From Lautropia dentalis (GTDB lineage Bacteria; Pseudomonadota; Gammaproteobacteria; Burkholderiales; Burkholderiaceae_E): DNA of 64,000 nucleotides. Below are positions 52,248-62,616 of this stretch, piece after piece. The position numbers and the translations under genes were made by a program. The stretch spans positions 713,008 through 777,007 of the forward strand of contig NZ_RRUE01000001.1 of assembly GCF_003892345.1 (NCBI RefSeq). Direction: 5' to 3'. The notes under the pieces are model-generated. The model ran no database searches and was not told the DNA's origin. It saw nothing but the letters and a program-made list of their open reading frames with translations. How positions within the stretch are numbered: position 1 is the stretch's first letter; each line of letters begins with the position of its first letter.

Positions 52248-53069
52248 ATGACCCAGGCCCTGAAAGACCGCATCAGGATCGCGTTCTTCGACATCGACGA
52301 CACCATCTACAGCAAGGCCACCGGCCAGCTCTCGCCCGGCATCGAAAAGGCCTTTGCCGGCCTGCAGCGCCGTGGTGTGATCCCCGCCATCGCCTCCGGC
52401 CGGGCACGGTATGTCTTTCCCCAGCCGCTGGAGGAGGTCATCGGCCGGCTGGGGCTGGAATACTTCGTCACCATCAATGGCCAGCTCAACCTGCGCGGCA
52501 GCAGCGTGCTGTCCGACTATCCCTTCGCGCCGCAGGATCTGGCACGCATCACCAGCTACTTTCTGGAGCAGGGCATGCCGGTGGTCTATTCCGAGCGCCA
52601 GCGCATGTCCATCGTCAGCATGACGCACGATTTCGAGGCGGCCCTGTCGCCGATCACCCGCGACTACCCGCTCGACCAGCATCATGTCGAGGGGGATCCG
52701 GTCTACCAGATGATCATCGGCTACGACGAAAGCCAGCAGCCCGGCATCGACGCCTCCGGCATTCTCGACAACGGCCGTTTCAAGACGGTGCGCTGGCACG
52801 AGGACGCCGTCGACCTGCTGATGACGGCCGGCTCCAAGGTGCGCGGCATCAGGGACGTGATTGCCTCGCTGGGCCTGACCCTCGACAACGTGATGGTCTT
52901 TGGCGATTCACTCAACGATATCGAGATGCTGTCCGAGGCCGGCTATGCCGTGGCCATGGCCAATGGCCACCCGCACGTGAAGCAGTATGCCGATTACGTG
53001 GCCCCCGCCCAGGCCGAGGATGGTGTCCATCGTGCCCTGCTGGCGCTGGACATGATCGATCCGGACTGA
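52248..53069 (+). CDS. HAD-superfamily (Cof-type, IIB) phosphatase
   Basis: A 273-residue hydrolase of the Cof/sugar-phosphatase group. Motif I FFDIDDTIYS carries the nucleophile Asp, motif II is IASGR, the Lys of motif III is in AGSKVRGIRDVIASLGL, and motif IV is VFGDSLNDIEMLSEAGYAVAMANG. The insert between motifs II and III is the large IIB cap. ATG 52248 gives MTQALKDRIR; an in-frame ATG 52233 adds five residues. Substrate unknown; such enzymes act on sugar phosphates or FMN-like compounds. Confidence 0.87.
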   Translation: MTQALKDRIRIAFFDIDDTIYSKATGQLSPGIEKAFAGLQRRGVIPAIASGRARYVFPQPLEEVIGRLGLEYFVTINGQLNLRGSSVLSDYPFAPQDLARITSYFLEQGMPVVYSERQRMSIVSMTHDFEAALSPITRDYPLDQHHVEGDPVYQMIIGYDESQQPGIDASGILDNGRFKTVRWHEDAVDLLMTAGSKVRGIRDVIASLGLTLDNVMVFGDSLNDIEMLSEAGYAVAMANGHPHVKQYADYVAPAQAEDGVHRALLALDMIDPD

Positions 53070-53246
53070 GCGGGCCCTGTCTCCATGGCCCCGCCCGTCG
53101 CTGCGCGGACCCGACCATGTGCTGGCAGGGTCTCGCTGGCAGGGATCTGTGCAGCCGGCATGACACAAGTGCTGCACACAGGGTGTCGCGCAGCCGGCAG
53201 GACATGATCGTTCGGCCAGCCCCCCTGCCGGAAGGTCTCTGCCCGC

Positions 53247-54359
53247 TCAGACCTCTGCCATCGCGTCCTTGAGCGCGGCCGCCGACACTAGCCCCCGGTC
53301 GGCTGCCTCGCGGTACTTTGCGTACATGTCGGCCTGCATGCCCTTGTAGTGGCTGGCCTTGTCCATTTCCTTGCGGGCATCGAACAGCGCCCACAGTTGC
53401 CCGGCCGCCATGAAGCTGCCGCGACCGCTGACGTTGCCGGCCAGATCCGGGCGTTCGCCGATCTGCAGCGCCTTCAGCCAGCTTTCCTCGATCATCGGCA
53501 GCAGTGACTCGCCCTGTTCCGGATGCTTCTGCATCTGGTCCAGCAGCAGGCAGCCCACCACGAAGTAGAAATCCGACGAATCCCCGAAGTAGCGCATCTC
53601 GTCCGAGGCGAACAGCATGGCCTCTTCCAGCCGGCCGGTCTGGCGCAGGCATTCGATCATCCGTACGGCCATGTCGTGATGCCACACGGTGCGCACGGAC
53701 GAAACCTGGCGCGCCTTCTGGTAATAGGGGATCGCCTCGGCTGGTTGCAGCTGGATATCGTACTGTTTGCCGATCTGGAAGTTGACATACGGGTCGTTGG
53801 GGCGCTCGGCCAGCTCCTGCAGCAGCAGCTCGAGGTTGCGGCCTTTCTTGGTGTCGAGCTGTTCCTGCATGTAGCCATCGTGCCGCACGGACACGGTCGA
53901 GTTCACCACGGGCAGGCTGTGTGCCGGCTGTTCATGGATGCGGCCCTTGTAGCGCACGCCCCTTGGCAGAATGCGCGGGATCCGGTGGCTGGAAATCAGC
54001 GTGCTCTGTCCACGGCCCAGATCACTGTCGACCCGGATGTTGTGAATGACCCGCCGCCCGTCCTGCTTCAGCCCCTGCAGGTATTCCCCGCCCGAGGTCA
54101 GCCATTCATCCGCGTCCAGCACCAGGTTCCAGTCGGCGTCCGACTTTGCCAGCGCTGCATTGCGGGCGGCGGCAAAATCGTTGGTCCAGCGGCGCTCGTA
54201 CACCTCGGCACCATGGGCCCGGGCAATGGCCATCGTGTCGTCGGTCGACCCCGTGTCCAGCACGATCATCCGGTCCACCCAGGGGGCGACACTGTCGAGG
54301 CAGCGGGCAATGCTGCGGGCCTCGTTCTTGACGATCATGGTCAGGGCAATGGTTTTCAT
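53247..54359 (-). CDS. Family 2 glycosyltransferase with TPR-like C-terminus
   Basis: A 370-residue transferase. The N-terminal domain starts KTIALTMIVKNEARSIARCL and contains VLDTGSTDDT and VLDADEW, the nucleotide-sugar and metal (DxD) motifs. The C-terminal 160 residues have helical TPR-like repeats (PNDPYVNFQIGKQYDIQLQPAEAIPYYQKA). The family resembles WaaE-like core transferases and other processing enzymes. ATG 54359 follows AAGGA. It stands alone and is divergent from the next gene; acceptor unknown. Confidence 0.83.
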   Translation of the reverse strand: MKTIALTMIVKNEARSIARCLDSVAPWVDRMIVLDTGSTDDTMAIARAHGAEVYERRWTNDFAAARNAALAKSDADWNLVLDADEWLTSGGEYLQGLKQDGRRVIHNIRVDSDLGRGQSTLISSHRIPRILPRGVRYKGRIHEQPAHSLPVVNSTVSVRHDGYMQEQLDTKKGRNLELLLQELAERPNDPYVNFQIGKQYDIQLQPAEAIPYYQKARQVSSVRTVWHHDMAVRMIECLRQTGRLEEAMLFASDEMRYFGDSSDFYFVVGCLLLDQMQKHPEQGESLLPMIEESWLKALQIGERPDLAGNVSGRGSFMAAGQLWALFDARKEMDKASHYKGMQADMYAKYREAADRGLVSAAALKDAMAEV

Positions 54360-54583
54360 GCGCAATCCTTCAGTCGGGTACTGTCGGGCATTCTGGCGTG
54401 GGAGGGCGTTTCCCGGTGTGTGGAACAGGGGCGGTTCCAGCCCGCATTTCTGTCATGTCACGACACAGCCTCCGCTGATCCATGCCGGAACCACAGGGAA
54501 AACACGGGCATGACACCAGGGGCTGGCACATCCAGAAATGAGAAGTAAAATCAATCGTCCCTCATCCCGCCGGAGCCAGAACC

Positions 54584-55555
54584 TTGAACCACGCAACCGA
54601 GCGCAGCCTTGAAGGCGCCCTGGCCGAGCTGAAAGCCCTGAGGCTGGCCTATGGCGCGGCACAGCGTCGCTGCACCGCCAGCCTGCAGCGGCTGCATGCG
54701 CGCAACCAGGTCCTGGAGGAAGAAGTGCTGCAGCTGCGTGCCCAGCTGGCGGCCCGTGATGTCGCCATGGCCTGGACGCAGCAGGCGGCACTCTCGGCCC
54801 AGGGGGAAGCCCTGCAGCCGGGCCGTCCGCAGATGGTTGGGCGGATCGAGGCCCTGATGCAGCGCCTGCAGACGCTGCTGCGGTCGCTGCGCAACCCGGC
54901 AGGCAGCCATGTGGCGGTCTTTGGTGCGCCGCAGGGTACGCAGGGGTCTGGGGGCGATGCCGCCGGTGCAGCCAGCGGGCAGTCGCCCGGGGTATCGGTA
55001 GGAAGCCCTGCTGCCCGGTCGCCGGAAAGAGGGAGCGAGGGGCCTGCCGGCCATCCGGCCGAAGAGGAGGGCGATACGTCCGGTGCATCGTCTGGCCTGC
55101 AGGAAGCAGTGCAGCCAGCCGGCCGGCAGGCGGCACTGTCGGCCCGGGTACTGTCTCCGGCACAGGGAGCACCGTCCGCCCAGGCAGCCCCGTCAACCGC
55201 CCGCCCCGAAGGCGCGTTGTCCCCCACGGATGCTGCGCATGATGCAGACTCATCGCAGGCCGAAGATGACTTCATCGACCCCCCAGACCTTGAAGAACGG
55301 CTGGTCGAGGCCGATCTGGTGATATGTCAGACAGGCTGCCTCAGTCACCAGGCCTACTGGCGGGTGCAGGATCACTGCCGGCGCCACAACAAGCCGTGTG
55401 TCCTGGTGGCGGAACCCGATGCGTTGCGGATCATCCGCATCCACCAGCGGGGCGAGACGGCCCCGTCCGGCGAACCGGCGCAGGCGCCTGCCGCGGCAGG
55501 TGCCGACCGGGAGGCCGTGGCGCTGTCTGACGGACAGACGGTGTCGGGTGACTGA
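54584..55555 (+). CDS. DUF2325-domain protein, TTG start
   Basis: A 323-residue protein. The N-terminal 100 residues form an amphipathic coiled coil (LEGALAELKALRLAYGAAQRR, VLEEEVLQLRAQLAAR). A disordered Ala/Ser/Pro/Gly linker of about 125 residues follows, then a DUF2325 domain: DFIDPPDLEERLVEADLVICQTGCLSHQAYWRVQDHCRRHNKPCVLV. DUF2325 domains carry conserved Cys/His residues and their role is unknown. TTG 54584 is eight bases after GGAG; no ATG fits. It lies upstream of fur but separated from it by 159 bp. Confidence 0.75.
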   Translation: MNHATERSLEGALAELKALRLAYGAAQRRCTASLQRLHARNQVLEEEVLQLRAQLAARDVAMAWTQQAALSAQGEALQPGRPQMVGRIEALMQRLQTLLRSLRNPAGSHVAVFGAPQGTQGSGGDAAGAASGQSPGVSVGSPAARSPERGSEGPAGHPAEEEGDTSGASSGLQEAVQPAGRQAALSARVLSPAQGAPSAQAAPSTARPEGALSPTDAAHDADSSQAEDDFIDPPDLEERLVEADLVICQTGCLSHQAYWRVQDHCRRHNKPCVLVAEPDALRIIRIHQRGETAPSGEPAQAPAAAGADREAVALSDGQTVSGD

Positions 55556-55714
55556 CGCGCCACCGTGCACCCGCGCAACGCCCCGTAGAATCCAGACACC
55601 ATTCCACAACACGCAGCAGATCACAATGGGTCATAATGCGGTAGTCGTGCATGTCGGGTGGCGTTCTGTGCCCACGCTGCCGTCATCACGAATCCATTTC
55701 TCTCAGGAAGGTCA

Positions 55715-56158
55715 ATGAGCACGCAGGATCAGGAATTGCGCAGTGTCGGTCTGAAGGCCACGCTGCCGCGCATCAAGGTACTTGAAATCATCCGTGGCAG
55801 CGAAGAGCGCCACCTCTCGGCCGAAGACGTCTTCCGCCGTCTGCTGGAGCAGGGCCACGACGTGGGCCTGGCCACCGTCTACCGTGTGCTCTCGCAACTG
55901 GAGGCAGCCGGCCTGCTGAGCCGCAACGTCTTCGATGGCGGCAAGGCCGTGTTCGAAATGAACGAGGGCGACCATCACGACCACCTCATCTGTGTGAGCT
56001 GTGGCCGTGTGGACGAGTTCACCAGCCCGGTCATCGAGAAGGTGCAGTACGAGGTGGCCGAGGCCCATGGCTACGAGCTGTCCGAGCGCCGTCTGGCCCT
56101 CTACGGTGTCTGCTCCACCTGCCAGAAGAACGCATCGGCCCCCCGCGGTCGCGCCTGA
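55715..56158 (+). CDS. fur: Ferric uptake regulator Fur
   Basis: Fur represses iron-uptake genes when loaded with Fe2+. The 147 residues contain the winged helix (GLKATLPRIKVLEIIRG, HDVGLATVYRVLSQLEAAGL) and the metal-site blocks GDHHDHLICVSCGRVDEF and CSTCQK. ATG 55715 follows AGGAAGG. Likely targets include the iron-associated operon at 49024-51555, where a candidate box was found, but no box is obvious at its own promoter. Seven bases separate it from the nitroreductase gene. Confidence 0.95.
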   Translation: MSTQDQELRSVGLKATLPRIKVLEIIRGSEERHLSAEDVFRRLLEQGHDVGLATVYRVLSQLEAAGLLSRNVFDGGKAVFEMNEGDHHDHLICVSCGRVDEFTSPVIEKVQYEVAEAHGYELSERRLALYGVCSTCQKNASAPRGRA

Positions 56159-56164
56159 ACACCG

Positions 56165-56755
56165 ATGGACGACAGTATCGATCTCAACGACATCGGCGCC
56201 CCCGCGGTCGAGGCCCTGCTGGGCCGTTTCTCCGCCTGGCCGCTCATGGAGCCGGCCCCGTCGGCGTGCGAGCTGGGCAGCCTGTTCGACCTGGCCGTGC
56301 GCGCGCCCGACCACGGTGGCCTGAAGCCTTGGCGTTTCGTCACCATCCAGGGCAATGCTCGCCACGCCTTTGCCGAGGTGCTGGTGGAGGCTGCGCGGGC
56401 GCGCGGACATGAAGACCCCGAGCGCTTTCGCAAGAAGGCCACCGCTGCACCACTCACCATCGTGCCGGCCGTGCGCCTCACCGAGTCCGAAAAGGTGCCC
56501 GCCATCGAACAGTGGTTGTCTGCCGGTGCCGCCGTCATGAATATCCTCAACGGCCTGTACCTGCTCGGATACGGCGGGTTCTGGGCCACCGGGCCCAACG
56601 CCTTCGACCCGAAGGTGCGTGATGCCCTGGGCTTTGCCCAGGACGAGCACCTGCTGGGCTTCGTCTATGCCGGTACCCCGGAGGCCCATGCCGAAGGGAA
56701 GCAGCGCCCCGAAAGCACCGCCTTCGTTCGTCCCTGGCTCGGTACCGCCGGCTGA
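56165..56755 (+). CDS. Nitroreductase-family protein (YdjA-like)
   Basis: A 196-residue FMN-dependent oxidoreductase. The family block ELGSLFDLAVRAPDHGGLKPWRF and the C-terminal GYGGFWATGPNAF and LGFVYAGTPE are present; the short length is typical of YdjA. Natural substrates are uncertain; malonic-semialdehyde or nitroaromatic reduction has been suggested for relatives. It begins seven bases after fur, so cotranscription with fur is likely. Confidence 0.86.
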   Translation: MDDSIDLNDIGAPAVEALLGRFSAWPLMEPAPSACELGSLFDLAVRAPDHGGLKPWRFVTIQGNARHAFAEVLVEAARARGHEDPERFRKKATAAPLTIVPAVRLTESEKVPAIEQWLSAGAAVMNILNGLYLLGYGGFWATGPNAFDPKVRDALGFAQDEHLLGFVYAGTPEAHAEGKQRPESTAFVRPWLGTAG

Positions 56756-56860
56756 CCACAAACGGGCGCGGACATCGGCCCCTGCCGGGGGGCCGTGTTC
56801 GCGAATGTGGCCTGACGCTGCGGCCGTGGCTGCCGGGTTCCCGTCATGGGGCCTGAATAT

Positions 56861-56887
56861 CGTTCGTTTCAAACGCGTTCGTTTCAA
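56861..56887. promoter_or_regulatory. Duplicated candidate operator upstream of the PCuAC gene
   Basis: CGTTCGTTTCAA occurs twice (56861-56872 and 56876-56887), 15 bp apart. The first copy overlaps a perfect inverted repeat CGTTT-C-AAACG (56865-56875). It lies 34 bp before the start codon. Confidence 0.45.
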
Positions 56888-56920
56888 TATCCCGGCCTTT
56901 TCTTTCGGAGACTGAACAGC

Positions 56921-57676
56921 ATGCGTACCACTCCCTCGTTCCATTCGGCATCCATGGATACTGCCCGGCGCTGCGCCAGACAGCTGCTGGCCGCAGGCCT
57001 GCTGACCGGCCTGTCTTTCGCGCTGCCGGTCCAGGCGGGCACCGGGGGCGGGGAGAATCATGATGCCCACATGACGCATCGGCACGCCGCCGCCGGGCAG
57101 CGTGCGGCAACGCATCAGCTCGTTGCGGCAGGGCAGGGTGAGGCAACGCATCAGCATGCCGCAGCAGGACAGGGCGAAACGGCACATCAGCACACCGCAG
57201 CCGGGCACCATGGCAATGGCGCATCGCATCCACATGCCGCAGCTGCTGCACAGGGTGTCGTGGTAGACGGCGCCTACACCGTGGCGCCCCGTCCGGGCGT
57301 GCCCAACATCGCCATCTACATCAGCCGGCTCGACAACACCGGCAACCAGCCGGACCAGCTCGTTTCCGCGCGCACCGATATTGCCCGCAGTACCGAGCTG
57401 CACGAGATGAAAATGGAAGGCGAGCTGATGCGCATGCGCCAGGTTGGCGGCATCGACATCCCGGCCGGAGGCAGCGTCAACCTCAACAAGGGGGGCGGCT
57501 ATCACCTGATGGTGATGGGCGTGAACAGGCCGCTGAAGGCGGGTGACCAGTTTCCCCTGACCCTCATGTTCCGTCACGCAGGTGAGCGGGTCATCCAGGT
57601 CAGCGTCCAGCAGACGGCCGCCCCCGCAGCGGGCATGGACCACAGCGCCCACGGCCACAGCCATCACCAGCACTGA
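56921..57676 (+). CDS. PCuAC-type periplasmic copper chaperone with His-rich repeats
   Basis: PCuAC proteins (DUF461) bind Cu(I) in the periplasm and deliver it to cytochrome oxidase. A signal peptide (LLAAGLLTGLSFALPVQA) precedes a His-rich region (residues about 48-105) of three 12-residue repeats of the type GQGEATHQHAAA. The PCuAC domain follows: the pattern starting ELHEMKMEGELMRM and GGYHLMVMGVNRPLKAGD holds the Cu ligands His and Met. The end, HSAHGHSHHQH, is again His-rich. Length is 251 residues against roughly 150 for simple PCuAC. A duplicated operator-like motif lies upstream. Confidence 0.88.
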   Translation: MRTTPSFHSASMDTARRCARQLLAAGLLTGLSFALPVQAGTGGGENHDAHMTHRHAAAGQRAATHQLVAAGQGEATHQHAAAGQGETAHQHTAAGHHGNGASHPHAAAAAQGVVVDGAYTVAPRPGVPNIAIYISRLDNTGNQPDQLVSARTDIARSTELHEMKMEGELMRMRQVGGIDIPAGGSVNLNKGGGYHLMVMGVNRPLKAGDQFPLTLMFRHAGERVIQVSVQQTAAPAAGMDHSAHGHSHHQH

Positions 57677-57777
57677 ACCCGGCCGTACCGGACCATGGCA
57701 ACATCCCATATGGGGATGGCATGTTGCATCTGAAGTCGATGCTGACGCGTGTCATGGACCCGGCCCGGTACGGGCAC

Positions 57778-57807
57778 AAAAAAAGCCGGTCACTTTCGCA
57801 ACCGGCT
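57778..57807 (-). terminator. Intrinsic terminator of the cold-shock gene
   Basis: On the minus strand AGCCGGT and ACCGGCT pair perfectly around a ten-base loop and are followed by seven Ts. Confidence 0.88.
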
Positions 57808-57839
57808 GCATTCAGACGCGCTGTCTGAAAGCCTGGTGA

Positions 57840-58046
57840 TCAGGCTTCCGGACGGATGTTGGAGGCCTGTTTGCCTTTGGGGCCCTGAACCACGTCGAAC
57901 GAGACTTTCTGGCCTTCTTTCAGGGTTTTGAAACCCTGGGTCTGCACAGAGCTGAAGTGAGCGAACAGATCTTCGCCGCCTTCATCCGGGGTAATGAAGC
58001 CGAAACCTTTGGCGTCGTTGAACCACTTGACCGTACCCGTTGCCAT
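57840..58046 (-). CDS. CspA-family cold-shock protein
   Basis: A 68-residue single-strand nucleic-acid-binding protein with the RNP motifs KGFGFI (RNP1) and DLFAHF (RNP2) within [17 protein letters not shown]. It acts as an RNA chaperone. ATG 58046 follows AGGA at 11 bases. A predicted promoter gives an 87-base 5' UTR, consistent with the long leaders of this family. No sequence anomaly is seen. Confidence 0.95.
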   Translation of the reverse strand: MATGTVKWFNDAKGFGFITPDEGGEDLFAHFSSVQTQGFKTLKEGQKVSFDVVQGPKGKQASNIRPEA

Positions 58047-58139
58047 ACTATGAATTTTCCTGCTTGAAAGGCCATGCGTTGAGACTAGGTTGAGGTATTC
58101 GGGCGCGGGCCTTGATTTACCCCGAAGACATCGGTTGCT

Positions 58140-58169
58140 ATTCTTTGGGATAGCGAGTGAGATAGTCAA
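58140..58169 (-). promoter_or_regulatory. Predicted promoter of the cold-shock gene
   Basis: On the minus strand TTGACT (58164-58169) and AAGAAT (58140-58145) are 18 bp apart. The region is AT-richer than its surroundings. The predicted start is near 58133. Confidence 0.6.
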
Positions 58170-58511
58170 GTTTTATTGTGCGAACGGTCATCACGAGGTG
58201 TGAAACGGTAATTGCGTTTCGGTCTCAAGGCGTGTCAGAACCTTGCAGTCTTCCTCTGCTGCCCCTCTCAACCATCTGTTTTGAATGAGAAAATTTACAT
58301 TTCTGGGGTTGTTCCACCCCTCTTGACGCCCCCGGTTACTGACCGGTTGATCAATTACCAGAAAAGCGTGTGTGGTTTTCTTGCCGTAGTGTCGGTTTAC
58401 CGACGCTGTCCTGTCGAGCAAGCCCATGCCGCGCCGCCCGGCGACGGGTCATGGAAGCGTAGAGCGGCATTTATAAATGTCTGGCAGCACGCCCAGGGCA
58501 CGCAGCCGGTG

Positions 58512-58679
58512 CAGGGCAGGTGCACGGTGCGTGGGGTGCCGGGGCAGGTGCGGAGCTGGTGTTGGGGCTGGTGTTGGGCAGGTCCAGGGCAGGTGCGCGG
58601 TGTGTGGGATGTCGGGGTAGGCGCGGGGCTGGTGTCGGGTTGGTGTCGGGTTGGTGTCGGGTTGGTGTCGGGTTGGTGC
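58512..58679 (+). repeat. Minisatellite: 73-bp duplication containing an 11-bp array
   Basis: CAGGGCAGGTGC opens two imperfect 73-bp copies at 58512 and 58585. Inside the second, TGGTGTCGGGT repeats four times exactly (58630-58673) plus a partial fifth. G-rich on the + strand; no gene in the region. Confidence 0.85.
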
Positions 58680-58807
58680 AGGGCTGGTGCGCGCCAGTGC
58701 CGGAGCCAGTCCGGCCCTGGACGCGCATGAATCTGTCGGCAGTGTCCTGAAGCCATCGGGGATTCTGCGGCCCTGCCGCTTCCGTCCTGTATGCCCGGAG
58801 GGGCGCG

Positions 58808-58834
58808 GGGGCAAATGAATCCATGACACGCGCC
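58808..58834 (-). repeat. Dispersed intergenic element with octamer GTGTCATG
   Basis: On the minus strand GCGTGTCATGGATTCATTTG is followed by CCCCCGCGCC. It contains the intergenic octamer (58822-58829 reversed) and matches the element at 36519. Confidence 0.7.
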
Positions 58835-59319
58835 AGATTCTGGTGTGCCCCCATCGGCCCTTGACCGTCGGCCGGTTCGGCCTCCCTGTTGCCGCCGGTT
58901 CAGCTGGGTCATTGCATGCCTTTCGTCGGCCCGTCGCTCTCCTTCCAGAGCGGGAGGCTCTCTCACATCTGGAACAGAAATGCGTCACAATAACGGGTTG
59001 AATGACACCCACTTGAATTACCTGCCGTTGGACACATACTTGGAACATCAGCCGGTTGCCGGCGGTACCGCCTGGCGGTGCCATTCGGCATCCAGGGATG
59101 TCATGGCCCGTTTCCCGCGCATGCTGGCGCCGGTCGTCGCGGGGCAGGGGGCTGGCACACCCGGGCGCCGGCTTCTGCCTGCAGGCCGTGGCCGGCCGGC
59201 ATGACATCGTTTTTCTTACCGTGTCCAGACCTTCCTCCTCCCGTCTTTCCCGTACCGGCCGTGAATCCGCCCGTTGTGGTGGAACGCACGATGCCGGCTG
59301 CCGGATGTCGCCGGGTGGC
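58835..59319. other. Intergenic region before clpS
   Basis: Open frames here have no recognisable domain or ribosome site. Apart from the clpS promoter at its right end I see no feature. Confidence 0.4.
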
Positions 59320-59347
59320 TTGATTGGTCCGGATCACCCGCTAGAAT
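59320..59347 (+). promoter_or_regulatory. Predicted promoter of clpS-clpA
   Basis: TTGATT (59320-59325) and TAGAAT (59342-59347) are 16 bp apart. The expected start is at about 59353-59355; the clpS ATG begins at 59355, so the mRNA may be leaderless. Confidence 0.65.
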
Positions 59348-59354
59348 CGGTCGG

Positions 59355-59659
59355 ATGACACTATCCAATGATCCCTCGGTCGTCCTTGAACGGGTCGAGG
59401 CAGCCCTGAAGCCGCCCCCCATGTACAAGGTTCTCATGTTGAACGACGACTTCACGCCGATGGACTTCGTGGTCGAAGTCCTGCAGAAATTCTTCGCCAT
59501 GGGCCTGGAGAAGGCCACCGAGGTCATGCTGCAGGTCCACCATGAGGGCCGGGGCGTCTGCGGGCTGTTCCCGCGGGATATCGCGTTGACCAAGGTGGAG
59601 CAGGTGAGTGTATTTGCCCGCCAGCATCAGCATCCGCTTCAGTGCGTGATGGAGGAAGC

Positions 59660-59663
<4 letters not shown>
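59355..59663 (+). CDS. clpS: ATP-dependent Clp protease adaptor ClpS
   Basis: ClpS binds ClpA and delivers N-degron substrates to ClpAP. The 102-residue product has the family blocks [35 protein letters not shown] and a C-terminal [10 protein letters not shown]. The substrate pocket residues N-D-D and the His-containing block are intact. No Shine-Dalgarno precedes ATG 59355. The stop overlaps the clpA start. Confidence 0.94.
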
Positions 59664-61978
<2,315 letters not shown>

Positions 61979-62070
61979 GCGCTCATCACTCCCGCTCGTT
62001 CGGTTTGATACGACCGGGGCAGGGCGGGCTGCTGGAGCTTGCCCGTCTGCTCTGGCGCATGGGTCGCCGG

Positions 62071-62115
62071 AAAGCGCGCCGTATGGAAGTGGTTCTTCCT
62101 GCGGCGCGCTTTTTC
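62071..62115 (+). terminator. Intrinsic terminator downstream of clpA
   Basis: AAAGCGCGCCG (62071-62081) and CGGCGCGCTTT (62102-62112) pair perfectly, with a small GGAAG/CTTCC hairpin in the loop, followed by a short T run. Confidence 0.85.
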
Positions 62116-62231
62116 GTCTGTGGCTACTGTCCCGGTTTTGCCACGTCTCTGTCGTGGTGCGTCCCTTGTTGAGGTACGTCTTCGTTGTGGCACGCGCCGC
62201 GGAGCGGTATGCGATTGCTGCTCAACGCTCA

Positions 62232-62327
62232 CTGAAGGTTTGTTGCCCACGACCTGCGTCGTGGTCAACAAACCTTCAGCGCTAAAACACTTTCCGACAA
62301 CCGGGCTTCGCCCGCCTGTCAGAAAGT
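62232..62327. repeat. Two consecutive large hairpins
   Basis: Hairpin 1: 22-base arms at 62232-62253 and 62258-62279 (starting CTGAAGGTTTGTTG), one mismatch, loop CTGC. Hairpin 2: 62289-62327, with arms holding ACTTTC/GAAAGT, GACA/TGTC and GGGC/GCCC around TTC. Neither has a T tract. They lie between clpA and the transposase in a region of lower GC. Confidence 0.85.
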
Positions 62328-62616
62328 CGTTCACGCGTACCGCGAAGTCGCAGCACTCGCATCCCGCTCCACGTCGCTTGTCTCTGGATTGCGGTATCGT
62401 GCCAGCAGCCTGTTTCTGACGATGCAGCGTTCAGGAACGGTGTTGATCATCAGCGTGTCCAATTGATGGCGTCGGAATTGGCGCCTTCCAGGGACGTTAC
62501 CTCGTCAAGACCTTGTGATTCCCCACAACTTTCTCAATGAAATCAACATGACAAGAGAGAATCGCCCATAATTCAGAGGAAGAGAACGAGGCAAAGCCGA
62601 ACCGGAGGACGCTGCA
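62328..62616. other. Region between the hairpins and the transposase
   Basis: No gene supported. The left end of the insertion sequence must lie here or just upstream, but without the right end I cannot define inverted repeats. TTGTG...CACAA at about 62509-62524 is a small inverted repeat and a weak candidate. Confidence 0.4.

Noticed and set aside
58191-58427. Minus-strand open frame of 78 codons upstream of the cold-shock gene
   Set aside because: No ribosome site or recognised domain; it overlaps the region upstream of the csp promoter and is probably chance.
58449-59207. 252-codon minus-strand frame with repeated RHQPDTNPTPT
   Set aside because: The repeat in the protein simply translates the 11-bp DNA minisatellite; the start region shows no family or signal.
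62232-62279. Integron attC site
   Set aside because: The core RYYYAAC and GTTRRRY boxes are not present at the ends, and no integrase or cassette genes are in the window.
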